A stretch of 30,824 nucleotides of DNA. Origin: a virus. The notes beneath the pieces were generated by a model. That model was not told where the DNA came from. It worked only from the letters and a program-made list of their open reading frames with translations, and did not search any database. The translations under genes were made by a program, and so were the position numbers. Positions 1 to 7,053 of this stretch are shown piece after piece; position 1 is the first letter of the stretch; every line of letters begins with the position of its first letter. Location of the stretch: positions 1 to 30,824 of the IMG/VR virus record IMGVR_UViG_3300037345_000177. One strand, written 5' to 3'.

Positions 1-1
1 G

Positions 2-379
2 GCCTGCGCGTTTGATCCTTGGAATGCAGAGCAGCTTGCGCAGCGGATGATGGCCGAGGGCCTGCCGATGCTTGAATACCGAATGACGGTGCAGAACCTG
101 TCCGATCCGATGAAAGAACTTGAAGCGCATATCCGCGCCGGCACGATCGCCCATGGCGGCTGCCCGGTGATGGAATGGCAGATAAACAATGTGGTCGCTG
201 CGATCGACGCGAAAGACAATGTCTTCCCGCGGAAACCGCGTGACGAAGCGAAGATCGATAGTCCTGTGGCGCTCATCATGGCGCTGGGGACTGCCCTGAC
301 GAATGAGGAGGAAGCTGTGCCAACTTCCCCCTGGGATGATCCCGAATACAGCCTGACAGGCGAGGAAGCGGAGATCTAA
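2..379 (+). CDS. Terminase large subunit, C-terminal part (5' end outside window)
   Basis: The frame is open from the first complete codon at position 2, so this is the 3' end of a gene that starts outside the window. The residues fit the C-terminal nuclease-domain end of HK97/P27-type terminase large subunits: an AFDPWNA motif early on, then a W-Q-x-N-N-V segment, a conserved Asn followed by a basic PRKP stretch, and a K-I-D-S-P-V-A-L helix that closes the domain. The protein would be the ATP-driven packaging motor and headful or cos nuclease that docks on the portal. The stop codon overlaps the portal start codon by one base, which fits translational coupling. I call the family from these motifs and from the portal gene immediately downstream. 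An in-frame ATG at 47 is internal, not a real start. Confidence 0.9.
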   Translation, partial: ACAFDPWNAEQLAQRMMAEGLPMLEYRMTVQNLSDPMKELEAHIRAGTIAHGGCPVMEWQINNVVAAIDAKDNVFPRKPRDEAKIDSPVALIMALGTALTNEEEAVPTSPWDDPEYSLTGEEAEI

Positions 380-1656
380 TGGGCCCTGATGATTACGTGC
401 GCCGTTCGGTCGCAAAGATAACTGCGGAACAGCGTTCGCTCGAGAACCCGACGGTGTCGATCAGCGACACCGATGGAATGATGCATCTGCTCGGATTGGC
501 AGATGCGAATAATGCGTTGCCGCTGGTATCAATCGAGGCGGCGCTGCAAGTGCCCGCGGTCATGTGCGTGGTAGCGTTTCTTTCCCGCACGCTGGCTGCG
601 CTTCCATTGCCTACATTTGATGCTGGCGACAACGGCAAGCGCGTGGACGATGAGCCTGCGCAACTGCTCAGCTTTGCGCCAAATGAGAGCAGAACAAGCT
701 TCGACTGGCGCCGATATCACTGGCAGCAGGTCTTTACTGGCGGGCGCGGCCTCAGCTGGATCGAGCGGGCCAATGGTAGCCCGGTATCGATCTGGCCGAT
801 GGATCCGGGCCAAACTGAAATCATTCGCCGCAATGGCCGGACTATTTACCGCTTTGATGGGCGCGAATACGCTGCGACGGACGTGATCGACACGCCGTTT
901 ATGCTGAAGCGTGATCAGATTGGCAGCTACTCGCCAATCGCGAAATGTAACAAGGCGATTAGCCTGGCAATCGCCATGGGTGATTTTGCTGGCGGGTTCT
1001 TCAGCGGAGGCGGCGTGCCGCCGCTGGCGCTGGAAGGGCCATTGCCCGAAGGTCCCGATGCGTTCCGCCGCGCGCAAGATCAGATCAAGCGCGCTGTGGA
1101 TATGGCGCGCAAAGCACAGTCACCATTCTTCGGCATGCCACCGGGCCACGCGCTCAAGCCGATCGGGTTCGACCCGAGCAAAGGCCAGATGGTCGAGGCG
1201 CGGCTGTTTCAGATACAGGAGATCGCGCGCATCTGGCAGATGCCTCCGGTTTTCGTGGGAGATCTGTCGAAAGGCACCTTCAGCAATACCGAGCAGCAGG
1301 ATCTGCAGCTGGTCAAACATCTGATCGGCCAGTGGGCAAAAGCCTTCGAAGATGAGCTGACACTGAAGCTATACGGATGGAAACGTCCGTCGCGTCGCGT
1401 GAAGCACAATCTGGACGGCCTGCAGCGTGGCGATTTTAAGAGCCGTACCGAGGCTATGGCGCGAGCAATCCTGACCGGGCAGCTGAAGCCGAATGAGGCG
1501 CGCTCGCTCGAACAACGGCCACCTGAAGAAGGCGGCGATCAACTTTACGTCCAGCAGGCTACCGTGCCGCTGGTGAGCGCCGGCGTCGGGCACAATGGCG
1601 GCCCGCCAATCAATGATAATGAGGAGGACGGAGCTGATGGCGGCGACAACGACTAA
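379..1656 (+). CDS. Phage portal protein, HK97 family
   Basis: This 425-residue protein matches the usual size of HK97-type portals, the dodecameric ring at one capsid vertex through which DNA is packaged and ejected. Recognisable stretches include an early helix with VPAVMCVVAFLSRTLA, the 'Y-H-W-Q-Q-V-F-T-G' segment of the wing, and a region near residues 280-310 with RIWQMPPVFVGDLSKGTFSN followed by E-Q-Q, typical of the stem/clip in this family. The C-terminus is acidic and Gly/Asp-rich. The start overlaps the terminase stop. The 3' end overlaps the protease gene by about 20 bases, and the protease ribosome-binding site lies inside this gene. Confidence 0.95.
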   Translation: MGPDDYVRRSVAKITAEQRSLENPTVSISDTDGMMHLLGLADANNALPLVSIEAALQVPAVMCVVAFLSRTLAALPLPTFDAGDNGKRVDDEPAQLLSFAPNESRTSFDWRRYHWQQVFTGGRGLSWIERANGSPVSIWPMDPGQTEIIRRNGRTIYRFDGREYAATDVIDTPFMLKRDQIGSYSPIAKCNKAISLAIAMGDFAGGFFSGGGVPPLALEGPLPEGPDAFRRAQDQIKRAVDMARKAQSPFFGMPPGHALKPIGFDPSKGQMVEARLFQIQEIARIWQMPPVFVGDLSKGTFSNTEQQDLQLVKHLIGQWAKAFEDELTLKLYGWKRPSRRVKHNLDGLQRGDFKSRTEAMARAILTGQLKPNEARSLEQRPPEEGGDQLYVQQATVPLVSAGVGHNGGPPINDNEEDGADGGDND

Positions 1657-2254
1657 ACCGAAAGCTGATAGCCGCGAGAAGCGTGCGCTGATCGATGTGC
1701 CAGAGATCCGCATGTCAGGCGAAGGCGAAGAGCGCACAGCAGAGGGCTACGCCGTCCTGTGGGACAATGAAGCCAACATTAACGATATGTGGGTGGAAAG
1801 CTTAACCGCCACCGCTTTTGACACATCGCTTGCCACACGGGACGTCATAGCCCTGCACAGTCACGACTTCGCGCGCATCGTCGGCCGGAAGAGTTCTGGA
1901 ACTCTGACGCTGCGCTCCGACGCCAAGGGCCTCTACTTTGAAAACCAGTTGCCAGACACCAGCGATGGCCGCGACTTGGGCAAGCAGATCGATCGGGGTG
2001 ACATCGCGGGCATGAGCTTTGGCTTCCGCGCGGTGAAGCAGGAATGGGACAACGGTGTCGATCCTCCGAAGCGGACCATCACAGAAGCTGAGCTCTACGA
2101 AATTACCTACACGGCCGTCCCCGCCTACGATGACACCGAAGTGGGGATGCGCAGTCTCGAAAAGGCGCGGGCCGAACTGCGCGAGCACAACAAGAACGGT
2201 GCAGCTGCGAGGTTGCGGCTGCGACTACGCAAGACGCGCGCCGAAAACGAATAG
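1637..2254 (+). CDS. HK97-type prohead maturation protease (U35)
   Basis: This gene encodes the serine protease that sits inside the procapsid and cleaves the delta domain from the major capsid protein. I place the start at ATG 1637 because a GAGGAGG sequence lies about nine bases upstream; the frame is open further upstream to 1595, but without such a site. The 205-residue length is normal for the family. Near the middle are the H-S-H-D segment carrying the catalytic His, then I-V-G-R-K-S-S-G-T-L, then M-S-F-G-F carrying the catalytic Ser, in the expected order. A basic C-terminal tail follows. It lies between portal and capsid, the canonical position. Confidence 0.94.
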   Translation: MAATTTKPKADSREKRALIDVPEIRMSGEGEERTAEGYAVLWDNEANINDMWVESLTATAFDTSLATRDVIALHSHDFARIVGRKSSGTLTLRSDAKGLYFENQLPDTSDGRDLGKQIDRGDIAGMSFGFRAVKQEWDNGVDPPKRTITEAELYEITYTAVPAYDDTEVGMRSLEKARAELREHNKNGAAARLRLRLRKTRAENE

Positions 2255-2313
2255 CAATTTACCGGACATCCCGGTCCGAGGTGGCGAAAAGCTCCGGCTC
2301 ACCGCCCTCAATC

Positions 2314-2335
2314 GCCCGCCACTGGCGGGCTTTTT
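2314..2335 (+). terminator. Hairpin with T tract between protease and capsid genes
   Basis: A perfect 7-bp GC-rich stem (2314-2320 with 2324-2330) with a 3-base loop is followed by five T residues. This is a textbook Rho-independent terminator shape. It lies inside the late operon, so it probably attenuates rather than ends transcription, or helps set a separate capsid transcript. Confidence 0.75.
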
Positions 2336-2354
2336 CACGTCTAGGAGAGACAGG

Positions 2355-3632
2355 ATGACCCTTACAGAACTTTACGGACAGCGCGGTAAGCTTTTCGCTG
2401 ATGCGCAGGCTTTGCTCGACCAGATCAAAGACGACACTGATGCGACCACGCGAACCGATCTTGAAGATCGCGCCGAGAAGCTGATGGATGAAGCCGATGC
2501 GCTGACCAAGCGGATCAAGCTTGAAGAGCGCGGTGCCGCTGCCGAGCGTGCTGAAGAAGAACGCCGTTCGCGTCAGCGCCCAAGTGGCCGTGATGGCAGT
2601 GCTCCTGGCGTCGATAACGAAGGTGGCCAAGAGGAGCGCAGTAACGAAGAACTCGTTGCCGAGTACCGGTCTGCCTATGCAACCTACGTTTGCGGCGGCG
2701 AAAGTGCGCTTACGGGCGAGCAGCGAGCGATCCTTGCGCGCGGTGAGACTCGCGCGCAGACCGTCGGCGCCGATTCCGGTGGCGGCTATACCGTCCCGAC
2801 TACGCTGATGGCGGAACTTGTCCGCACTATGCAGGACTGGGGCCCGATGCTCGATGGCAATATCGCACGTACTATCGTGACCGCCAGCGGCAACCCGTGG
2901 GCTATCCCGACAATCGACGACACAAGCGTAACACCCGAATTGCATACCGAAGCGGGTGCTGTGACGGATGATGGCGGGAAGGATGCGACATTCGGCGCGA
3001 AGTCCCTCGGCGCGTTTGCGTTCGATACTGAATTCGTCCGCTGGAGCTGGGAACTGAGTGAAGACTCGATCTTCCCGATGGAGCAACTCCTCGGCTCGCT
3101 GCTTGGTGAACGTCTTGCCCGCTTTGGCAACAAGCAGCTGACTATCGGCACCGGTTCGAGCGCGCCGAACGGCATTGTGACCGCGTCCGCTGTCGGTAAG
3201 ACCGCTGCTGCGACGGCTGCAATCGCTGCGGACGAGATCATCGATCTCTTCCACTCGGTCAACGCAGCCTATCGTCGCAGTCCGCAGTGCCGCTTTCAGT
3301 TCGCCGACACCACTCTGGCAGCTATTCGCAAGCTGAAGGATGGCCAGGGCAACTATCTGTGGCAGATGGGCGATGTTCGCGTCAATCAGCCCGACATGCT
3401 GCTCGGCAAGCCTTACAGCGTCAACGATGACGTGCCGACAATCGGTGCTGGCAATCGCTCGATCATCTTCGGCGATCACTCCAAGTACTTCGTGCGCCGC
3501 GTCGGCTCTGTGCGGACGATTGTAGTGCGCGAACGCTTCGCCCCTGATCTCGGGATCCTCGGCGTCATGCGCCTTGATGGCGAGCTGGTCGACACCGCCG
3601 CCGTGAAGCATCTGAAGCTGGCTGCTGACTAA
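2355..3632 (+). CDS. Major capsid protein, HK97 fold, with N-terminal scaffolding (delta) domain
   Basis: The start is ATG 2355, preceded by AGGAGAG; the frame is open further upstream but without a suitable site. The 425-residue product has an acidic/basic helical N-terminal region of about 110 residues (L-Y-G-Q-R-G-K-L-F, repeated D/E/K/R helices), which is the delta scaffold removed by the upstream protease. The HK97-fold domain follows, beginning around G-A-D-S-G-G-G-Y-T-V-P. Family features include the E-loop region with acidic residues, W-E-L-S-E-D-S near residue 235 and the C-terminal R-E-R-F-A-P-D-L-G-I. It self-assembles into the icosahedral shell. The gene is flanked by hairpins on both sides, as would suit separate tuning of its abundance. 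Confidence 0.95.
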   Translation: MTLTELYGQRGKLFADAQALLDQIKDDTDATTRTDLEDRAEKLMDEADALTKRIKLEERGAAAERAEEERRSRQRPSGRDGSAPGVDNEGGQEERSNEELVAEYRSAYATYVCGGESALTGEQRAILARGETRAQTVGADSGGGYTVPTTLMAELVRTMQDWGPMLDGNIARTIVTASGNPWAIPTIDDTSVTPELHTEAGAVTDDGGKDATFGAKSLGAFAFDTEFVRWSWELSEDSIFPMEQLLGSLLGERLARFGNKQLTIGTGSSAPNGIVTASAVGKTAAATAAIAADEIIDLFHSVNAAYRRSPQCRFQFADTTLAAIRKLKDGQGNYLWQMGDVRVNQPDMLLGKPYSVNDDVPTIGAGNRSIIFGDHSKYFVRRVGSVRTIVVRERFAPDLGILGVMRLDGELVDTAAVKHLKLAAD

Positions 3633-3641
3633 ACAATGGAA

Positions 3642-3676
3642 GCCGGGCGGGGCGCACTGCGCTTCGTCCGGCCTTT
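3642..3676 (+). terminator. Long hairpin after the capsid gene
   Basis: An 8-bp outer stem (3642-3649 with 3665-3672, one G-T pair) encloses a second GCGC/GCGC stem with an ACT loop. The 3' side runs into CTTTCCTC, only weakly T-rich. It sits ten bases after the capsid stop codon, so it may be a partial terminator or a 3' stabiliser of the abundant capsid message. Confidence 0.55.
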
Positions 3677-3721
3677 CCTCGAGCCGCGCCTGCGCGCGGT
3701 TCCAGGAAGGGAGATATTTCG

Positions 3722-3946
3722 ATGAAAACTCTACGAATGAAGACCGGCCTCGGCGGACTGGCTTACAATCTCGCGCCCGGTGACGAGCACGAATTCGAGG
3801 ACGCAGAAGCGGATCGGCTGATCGAGGCGGGCTTCGGAGCGGAAGTCCGCGACGAAGCCGCTGAGAAGGCCGCCGCTGAGAAGGCCGCCGCTGAGAAGGC
3901 CGCCGCTGAGAAGGCAGCAGCCGAGAAGCCTGCGAAGAAGGGCTGA
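3722..3946 (+). CDS. Small head-associated protein with AAAEK repeats
   Basis: This 74-residue protein lies just after the capsid gene and has a GGGAG-type site upstream. Its first 45 residues (M-K-T-L-R, G-L-G-G, then G-D-E-H-E-F and a D-R-L-I-E-A-G-F end) form a small domain. The C-terminal third is an A-A-A-E-K repeat encoded by tandem 15-base units, probably a charged helix, ending in K-K-G. I do not recognise a named family. Position and size suggest a minor head protein (decoration or neck-related), which is inference. It shares its layout with the 54-residue product at 4854-5018, so the two may be diverged paralogues. Confidence 0.75.
   Translation: MKTLRMKTGLGGLAYNLAPGDEHEFEDAEADRLIEAGFGAEVRDEAAEKAAAEKAAAEKAAAEKAAAEKPAKKG
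3857..3931 (+). repeat. 15-bp tandem repeat within the small head gene
   Basis: Three identical 15-base units and one with a single change (3857-3916) are followed by a fifth, more diverged unit up to 3931. They encode five A-A-E-K type blocks in frame. Copy number could change by slippage without breaking the frame. Confidence 0.85.
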
Positions 3947-3952
3947 CGCGCC

Positions 3953-4531
3953 ATGTGGTCGGAGCCGGTGACAATAGTGCCGCCGGCTTCCGAGCCTGTG
4001 ACGCTGGACGAGGCCAAGGAATTTCTCTCGATCGACGCGGAAGAGACTGAGTTCGATGTGCTGATCGAGAGCCTGATCACCGCCGCGCGGGAGCAGGTCG
4101 AAGCGATCACCGGGTTGCGCCTGGTCGAACAGACGGTCGATTTGCGTGCAAGTGAGTGGAGCGATCTGCAGCTACTGCCGATCGGTCCAGTTCTGGACGT
4201 GGCAAACATGAGCTATCTGGACGGCGTTGGTGACGAACAGGCGGTGCCTGGCGATGTGTATGAGCTCTACGGAGCCGGACTGTCGCGAGGGTTGCAGACC
4301 TCAATTGGGAAAAGCTGGCCCTCTGATGCGCTGCGGCGACGTGATGCGATCCGGTTGGAACTGACAATTGGCTACGGTCCGGTACCGAAACCGCTGTGGG
4401 CGGCAATTTTGCTGATGGTTGGCGACGTGTTCGCGAACCGTGAAACAGTGGTGACCGGCACATCGGCTGCGAAGATCCCGACGAGCATGGCAATCGACAG
4501 TATCCTGGTGAATTACAGGCTATGGGGATGA
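3953..4531 (+). CDS. Head-tail connector, HK97 gp6-like / phiE125 gp8 family
   Basis: This 192-residue protein opens with E-P-V-T-L-D-E-A-K-E-F-L, the start of the alpha-helical 'phage conserved gp8/gp6-like' connector fold. A helix with A-R-E-Q-V-E-A-I-T-G follows, then a beta-rich middle, and a C-terminal helix with P-K-P-L-W-A-A-I-L-L-M-V-G-D-V-F-A-N-R-E. Proteins of this family form the ring under the portal that closes the filled head. It starts six bases after the small head gene, and its stop overlaps the next gene. Confidence 0.85.
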   Translation: MWSEPVTIVPPASEPVTLDEAKEFLSIDAEETEFDVLIESLITAAREQVEAITGLRLVEQTVDLRASEWSDLQLLPIGPVLDVANMSYLDGVGDEQAVPGDVYELYGAGLSRGLQTSIGKSWPSDALRRRDAIRLELTIGYGPVPKPLWAAILLMVGDVFANRETVVTGTSAAKIPTSMAIDSILVNYRLWG

Positions 4532-4857
4532 CGGGCTCCGGAAAGCGCGATCGGCGCATCGTCGTTCAACGCGATATGGCCGGCAGCGAGAACGAATTTG
4601 GCGAACCTGTTGAAGGATGGGCCCAGACGCACCGCTTCATGGCGAAAGTCGTTTACGGCCGCGGTGAAGAGCGGCGCGCAGCGGCCTTCAAAGGCGGCAG
4701 TCAGGCAGCCTCATTTCGCGTGCTGCGTTCTGCGCGATCGCGCGCGGTGAAAGTCGGCGACCGGATCAATTTCGACGGCGCGCTCTGGGATATTGAATCG
4801 ATTCCGGAGTTCGGGCGCCGCGAGCTGGAATTTACCGCCACGAGGAGAGCAGCATGA
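4522..4857 (+). CDS. Head-tail adaptor, SPP1 gp16-like (head closure)
   Basis: This 111-residue beta-barrel protein of the phage head-tail joining family has the characteristic layout: R-D-R-R-I-V-V-Q-R-D early, then N-E-F-G-E-P-V-E-G-W, then a central A-K-V segment, and near the C-terminus G-D-R-I-N-F-D-G-A-L-W-D-I followed by the final strand R-E-L-E-F-T-A. It probably plugs the connector and provides the tail docking surface. It overlaps both neighbours: its ATG lies inside the end of the upstream connector gene, and its TGA overlaps the next ATG. Confidence 0.85.
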   Translation: MGMTGSGKRDRRIVVQRDMAGSENEFGEPVEGWAQTHRFMAKVVYGRGEERRAAAFKGGSQAASFRVLRSARSRAVKVGDRINFDGALWDIESIPEFGRRELEFTATRRAA

Positions 4858-5018
4858 AAGTTCGCACATTGCGCGCGCATCGCAACGGATTCGGGGAGAA
4901 GTTCCTCAAGGCTGATGGCGACGAGTACGAACATCCGCATCCCGAAGGAGATATCGTCGCCGGGCTGATCGAGAACGCATCGGAGCGGAAGCGCAGCAAA
5001 CCAAAAGCCGCTGAGTGA
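4854..5018 (+). CDS. Small conserved head/neck protein, 54 residues
   Basis: This short gene begins with an ATGA overlap on the upstream adaptor stop and ends in a GTGA overlap with the next gene, which strongly supports translation. GAGGAGAG precedes the start. The product runs M-K-V-R-T-L-R ... G-D-E-Y-E-H-P ... G-L-I-E-N-A and ends in a basic tail. Its order of features resembles the N-terminal half of the protein at 3722 (M-K-T-L-R ... G-D-E-H-E-F ... L-I-E-A-G). Function is unknown; a small neck protein is the likely context. Confidence 0.8.
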   Translation: MKVRTLRAHRNGFGEKFLKADGDEYEHPHPEGDIVAGLIENASERKRSKPKAAE

Positions 5019-5413
5019 AACTCACTCTGGAGGGCATTGAGGAGGCAATTGCCGCCATAGCTCAGGTCGGGAACCGGGTTCACAATCGCATCGGCGACAA
5101 TGCCGCTGAAGCACTGGAGCCGGTCGCTATTACTGCTCGCCAGCTCGTGCCGGTTCGGAGCGGAGATCTGCGCGACAGCATTGTTGTCAGCAACAAGTTT
5201 AGCGAGGGCGCAGAGTTCACTGGCGGGCGCGGCGTCAACATAATCTACGTCGGGCCGCTTTCGAGCGATGTCTTCTACGCATGGTTTCTGGAATTTGGCA
5301 CCGTCTACATGGCGGCGCAGCCTTTCCTGATCCCGGCCGTCGACCAGAACGAAGCGCTGGTTTTTGAAATTCTTGGCAAGCGCGTTGGCGCAGACATTCT
5401 CGAAGGGACGTGA
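5015..5413 (+). CDS. HK97 gp10-like neck / tail-completion protein
   Basis: This 132-residue protein starts at GTG 5015. It has the gp10 family signature: helical N-terminus, then A-R-Q-L-V-P-V-R-S-G-D-L-R-D-S-I, then Y-A-W-F-L-E-F-G-T and the final A-A-Q-P-F-L-I-P-A-V. In HK97-like phages this protein joins the tail terminator to the head connector. The stop is one base before the TTG start of the tail terminator gene. Confidence 0.88.
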   Translation: MKLTLEGIEEAIAAIAQVGNRVHNRIGDNAAEALEPVAITARQLVPVRSGDLRDSIVVSNKFSEGAEFTGGRGVNIIYVGPLSSDVFYAWFLEFGTVYMAAQPFLIPAVDQNEALVFEILGKRVGADILEGT

Positions 5414-5414
5414 T

Positions 5415-5849
5415 TTGGAAGCGGACTTTCTGGCGCGGCTGCGCGCGGACAGCGGTGTAGCGGCTGCAGCCGGCACGATCGTGCTTGGCGCAGGCACGCG
5501 CCCCGCGGTCGACTGGATTGAACGCAAATCGGACGATTTAAGCGCGTTTCCGGCCCTCGTGCTTCAGATCATCTCCGAAGTCGGTTTTTACGACCAGGAT
5601 GGCCCCAGCGGGCTGGAGATGCCCCGCATCCGTCTGTCTGCCTTCGCGCCAACCCAGATGGCGGCGCGTGCGCTGCTGAGAGCGGGGCGCAAATGCATAG
5701 AACCGGCCGCCACGGTCGGCACCACACGATTTCACAGGGCCAAGCTGTTGCTGGGCCGCGACCTGCCTCCGGAGGATCTGGACGGCGGGCTAAAAATTCA
5801 CAGGACCGTGGGCGATTTTGCCGTCCCGGCCACATCTACAGGAGAATAG
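5415..5849 (+). CDS. Tail terminator / tail completion protein (DUF3168-like)
   Basis: I choose TTG 5415 as the start: it follows the gp10-like stop directly and has GAAGGGA upstream. The open frame reaches further upstream, but only inside the gp10-like gene. The 144-residue product shows the DUF3168 pattern, with a short N-terminal helix, G-T-R-P-A-V, a F-P-A-L-V-L-Q-I strand, and a middle R-I-R-L-S-A-F-A followed by a helix. These proteins, structurally like lambda gpU, cap the tail tube and stop its growth. Confidence 0.8.
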   Translation: MEADFLARLRADSGVAAAAGTIVLGAGTRPAVDWIERKSDDLSAFPALVLQIISEVGFYDQDGPSGLEMPRIRLSAFAPTQMAARALLRAGRKCIEPAATVGTTRFHRAKLLLGRDLPPEDLDGGLKIHRTVGDFAVPATSTGE

Positions 5850-5852
5850 ACT

Positions 5853-6287
5853 ATGGCTGAATCTGATGGCGTCCTTGGTGATGGCACCCAGCTGCATCTG
5901 ACGAACAATAGCGCTGCGCTGACCAAGATTCTTGGTCTGATGAGCGTGAACCGGCCCAATATCGGCATTGCGAAGGTCGAAAGCACCGACCAGGACAGCT
6001 ACAAGACCAAGGAATATATTCCCGGTCATGGCGATTGGCCCGAGCTGAAGGCCAAAATCAAGTACGAGCCGGGCAGCCCGACCGATACGCTGATCAACGA
6101 GCATCTGCTCAGCCGCCAAAAGCGACCGTTCAAGATCGTCACCGTCTCGGAAGACGGCACGACCGAGGACAACACCGGTTCGCTGTTCCTGATGTCCTAT
6201 GAGCCCGACGATGCGCCGCTCGGCGGCATTCGTACGGCCACCATCAGCGGCCAGCCCGGTCCGATCAGCCAGGCGGCGACTGCCTGA
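5853..6287 (+). CDS. Major tail tube protein
   Basis: This 144-residue protein has a strong AGGAGAA site. The sequence has the beta-sandwich character of siphophage tube proteins: a conserved W-P-E-L-K-A-K-I-K-Y-E-P-G-S segment, then P-F-K-I-V-T and a G-S-L-F-L-M-S-Y-E-P stretch near the C-terminus. Polymerised hexamers form the flexible tail around the tape measure. It sits between tail terminator and tail chaperones, which is the standard location. The stop overlaps the chaperone start. Confidence 0.85.
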   Translation: MAESDGVLGDGTQLHLTNNSAALTKILGLMSVNRPNIGIAKVESTDQDSYKTKEYIPGHGDWPELKAKIKYEPGSPTDTLINEHLLSRQKRPFKIVTVSEDGTTEDNTGSLFLMSYEPDDAPLGGIRTATISGQPGPISQAATA

Positions 6288-6760
6288 TGGCACGCGGTAA
6301 CGAACTGACCGGCGAAGCGCGGTTCACATATGATGGTGAGGATCTTCTCCTCACCATCAACAACCGCTGCTGGTACGAAGCCGAGACAGTGCTGGGCGAA
6401 TCCATGCTCGATGTTGCGCCGCGCATCATTGCAGCGCTGAAAGCGGGCCGGAACCCACTGCTGAAGCATATCGTCGCGGTCGTTTATGGCGGGCTGGTGC
6501 AAAACCATCCCGATGTCGACGAAGACTTCTGCATCGATATGATGATGTCTGGCGACGAGAATGTTCGCGAGGGCTTCATCCTCGCCATGAAGAGCGCGCA
6601 GCCGCCGAAAATCGCCGATGATGCCGCAGCAGAGCCGGGAAACGCACCGGCCCGCAAGGTACGGGCGACAAAGGCTGGTGCTGGGAAAGCATCTTCCAAA
6701 GCTGGTGCGAAGCGGGCTTCGAGCCGCAAAGTTTCTGGCGGGAAACGCCCCGCACGGTGA
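6287..6760 (+). CDS. Tail assembly chaperone, short form (gpG-like)
   Basis: This 157-residue protein matches the position and general type of the GTA gp10/TAC tail chaperones. The folded part is roughly residues 1-110, with R-F-T-Y-D-G-E-D-L-L-L-T and a helical A-P-R-I-I-A-A-L-K-A-G-R region. The last 40 residues are low-complexity Ala/Lys/Arg/Ser. That tail is explained by overprinting: the same DNA also encodes the conserved C-terminal chaperone domain in the -1 frame. This short form would bind the tape measure during tail assembly and would not be in the virion. Confidence 0.82.
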   Translation: MARGNELTGEARFTYDGEDLLLTINNRCWYEAETVLGESMLDVAPRIIAALKAGRNPLLKHIVAVVYGGLVQNHPDVDEDFCIDMMMSGDENVREGFILAMKSAQPPKIADDAAAEPGNAPARKVRATKAGAGKASSKAGAKRASSRKVSGGKRPAR

Positions 6761-7053
6761 TCCTCGCGCTGCGCGGTGCGCGGCGCAAGGCCAAAGGCGA
6801 TCTCGACCGGGCCAAGGTCGGCGCGTGGCTGACTGGCGCGCTGAGCGGCATCGCCATGTCCGGGCGCGAGTACCCCGCGCTTGGCGATCTGCTGGGCGAA
6901 ACAGAGCGCAAGCCCGATCTGCCAACCGATCAATCCGAAGCGAAAGCAAATGCACGTGCGTGGGGCCAGGTCCTGCGCGCGATGAACACAGTGCCGGTCA
7001 AGAAGCTCGCCGAAACGGAGGTGCAGGATGGCAGGATTGATAGCCAATCTTAG
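6622..7053 (+). CDS. Tail assembly chaperone, -1 frame extension (gpT-like; GT fusion)
   Basis: The -1 frame is open from 6622 to the TAG at 7051. It has no ATG in its conserved beginning, and the only standard start is GTG 6757, which would remove the best-conserved part. That part reads G-W-C-W-E-S-I-F-Q-S-W-C-E-A-G-F then P-Q-S-F-W-R-E-T-P-R, the W...G..P..FW..TP pattern of small tail chaperones of the GTA TAC type. This argues that the frame is reached by -1 slippage at 6637-6643, giving a fusion of about 255 residues starting at 6287. A separate 98-residue product from GTG 6757 (GTGA overlap with the short form) remains possible. Confidence 0.75.
   Translation, partial: CRSRAGKRTGPQGTGDKGWCWESIFQSWCEAGFEPQSFWRETPRTVILALRGARRKAKGDLDRAKVGAWLTGALSGIAMSGREYPALGDLLGETERKPDLPTDQSEAKANARAWGQVLRAMNTVPVKKLAETEVQDGRIDSQS
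6637..6643 (+). other. Programmed -1 ribosomal frameshift site (GGGAAAC)
   Basis: The heptamer fits X-XXY-YYZ and is in the required phase: the short-form frame reads GGA at 6638 and AAC at 6641. Slippage gives GGG AAA and moves ribosomes into the downstream frame, which opens after a TGA at 6619-6621. Two similar heptamers at 6683 and 6740 are out of phase. Confidence 0.72.

Noticed and set aside
2259-3974. 571-codon minus-strand frame opposite the capsid gene
   Set aside because: It lies antisense to a clear major capsid gene and its composition follows from the capsid codon pattern; no motif or coupled neighbour.
6683-6746. GGGAAAG at 6683 and GGGAAAC at 6740 as frameshift sites
   Set aside because: Both are out of phase with the short-form chaperone frame; only 6637 has the X-XXY-YYZ phase.
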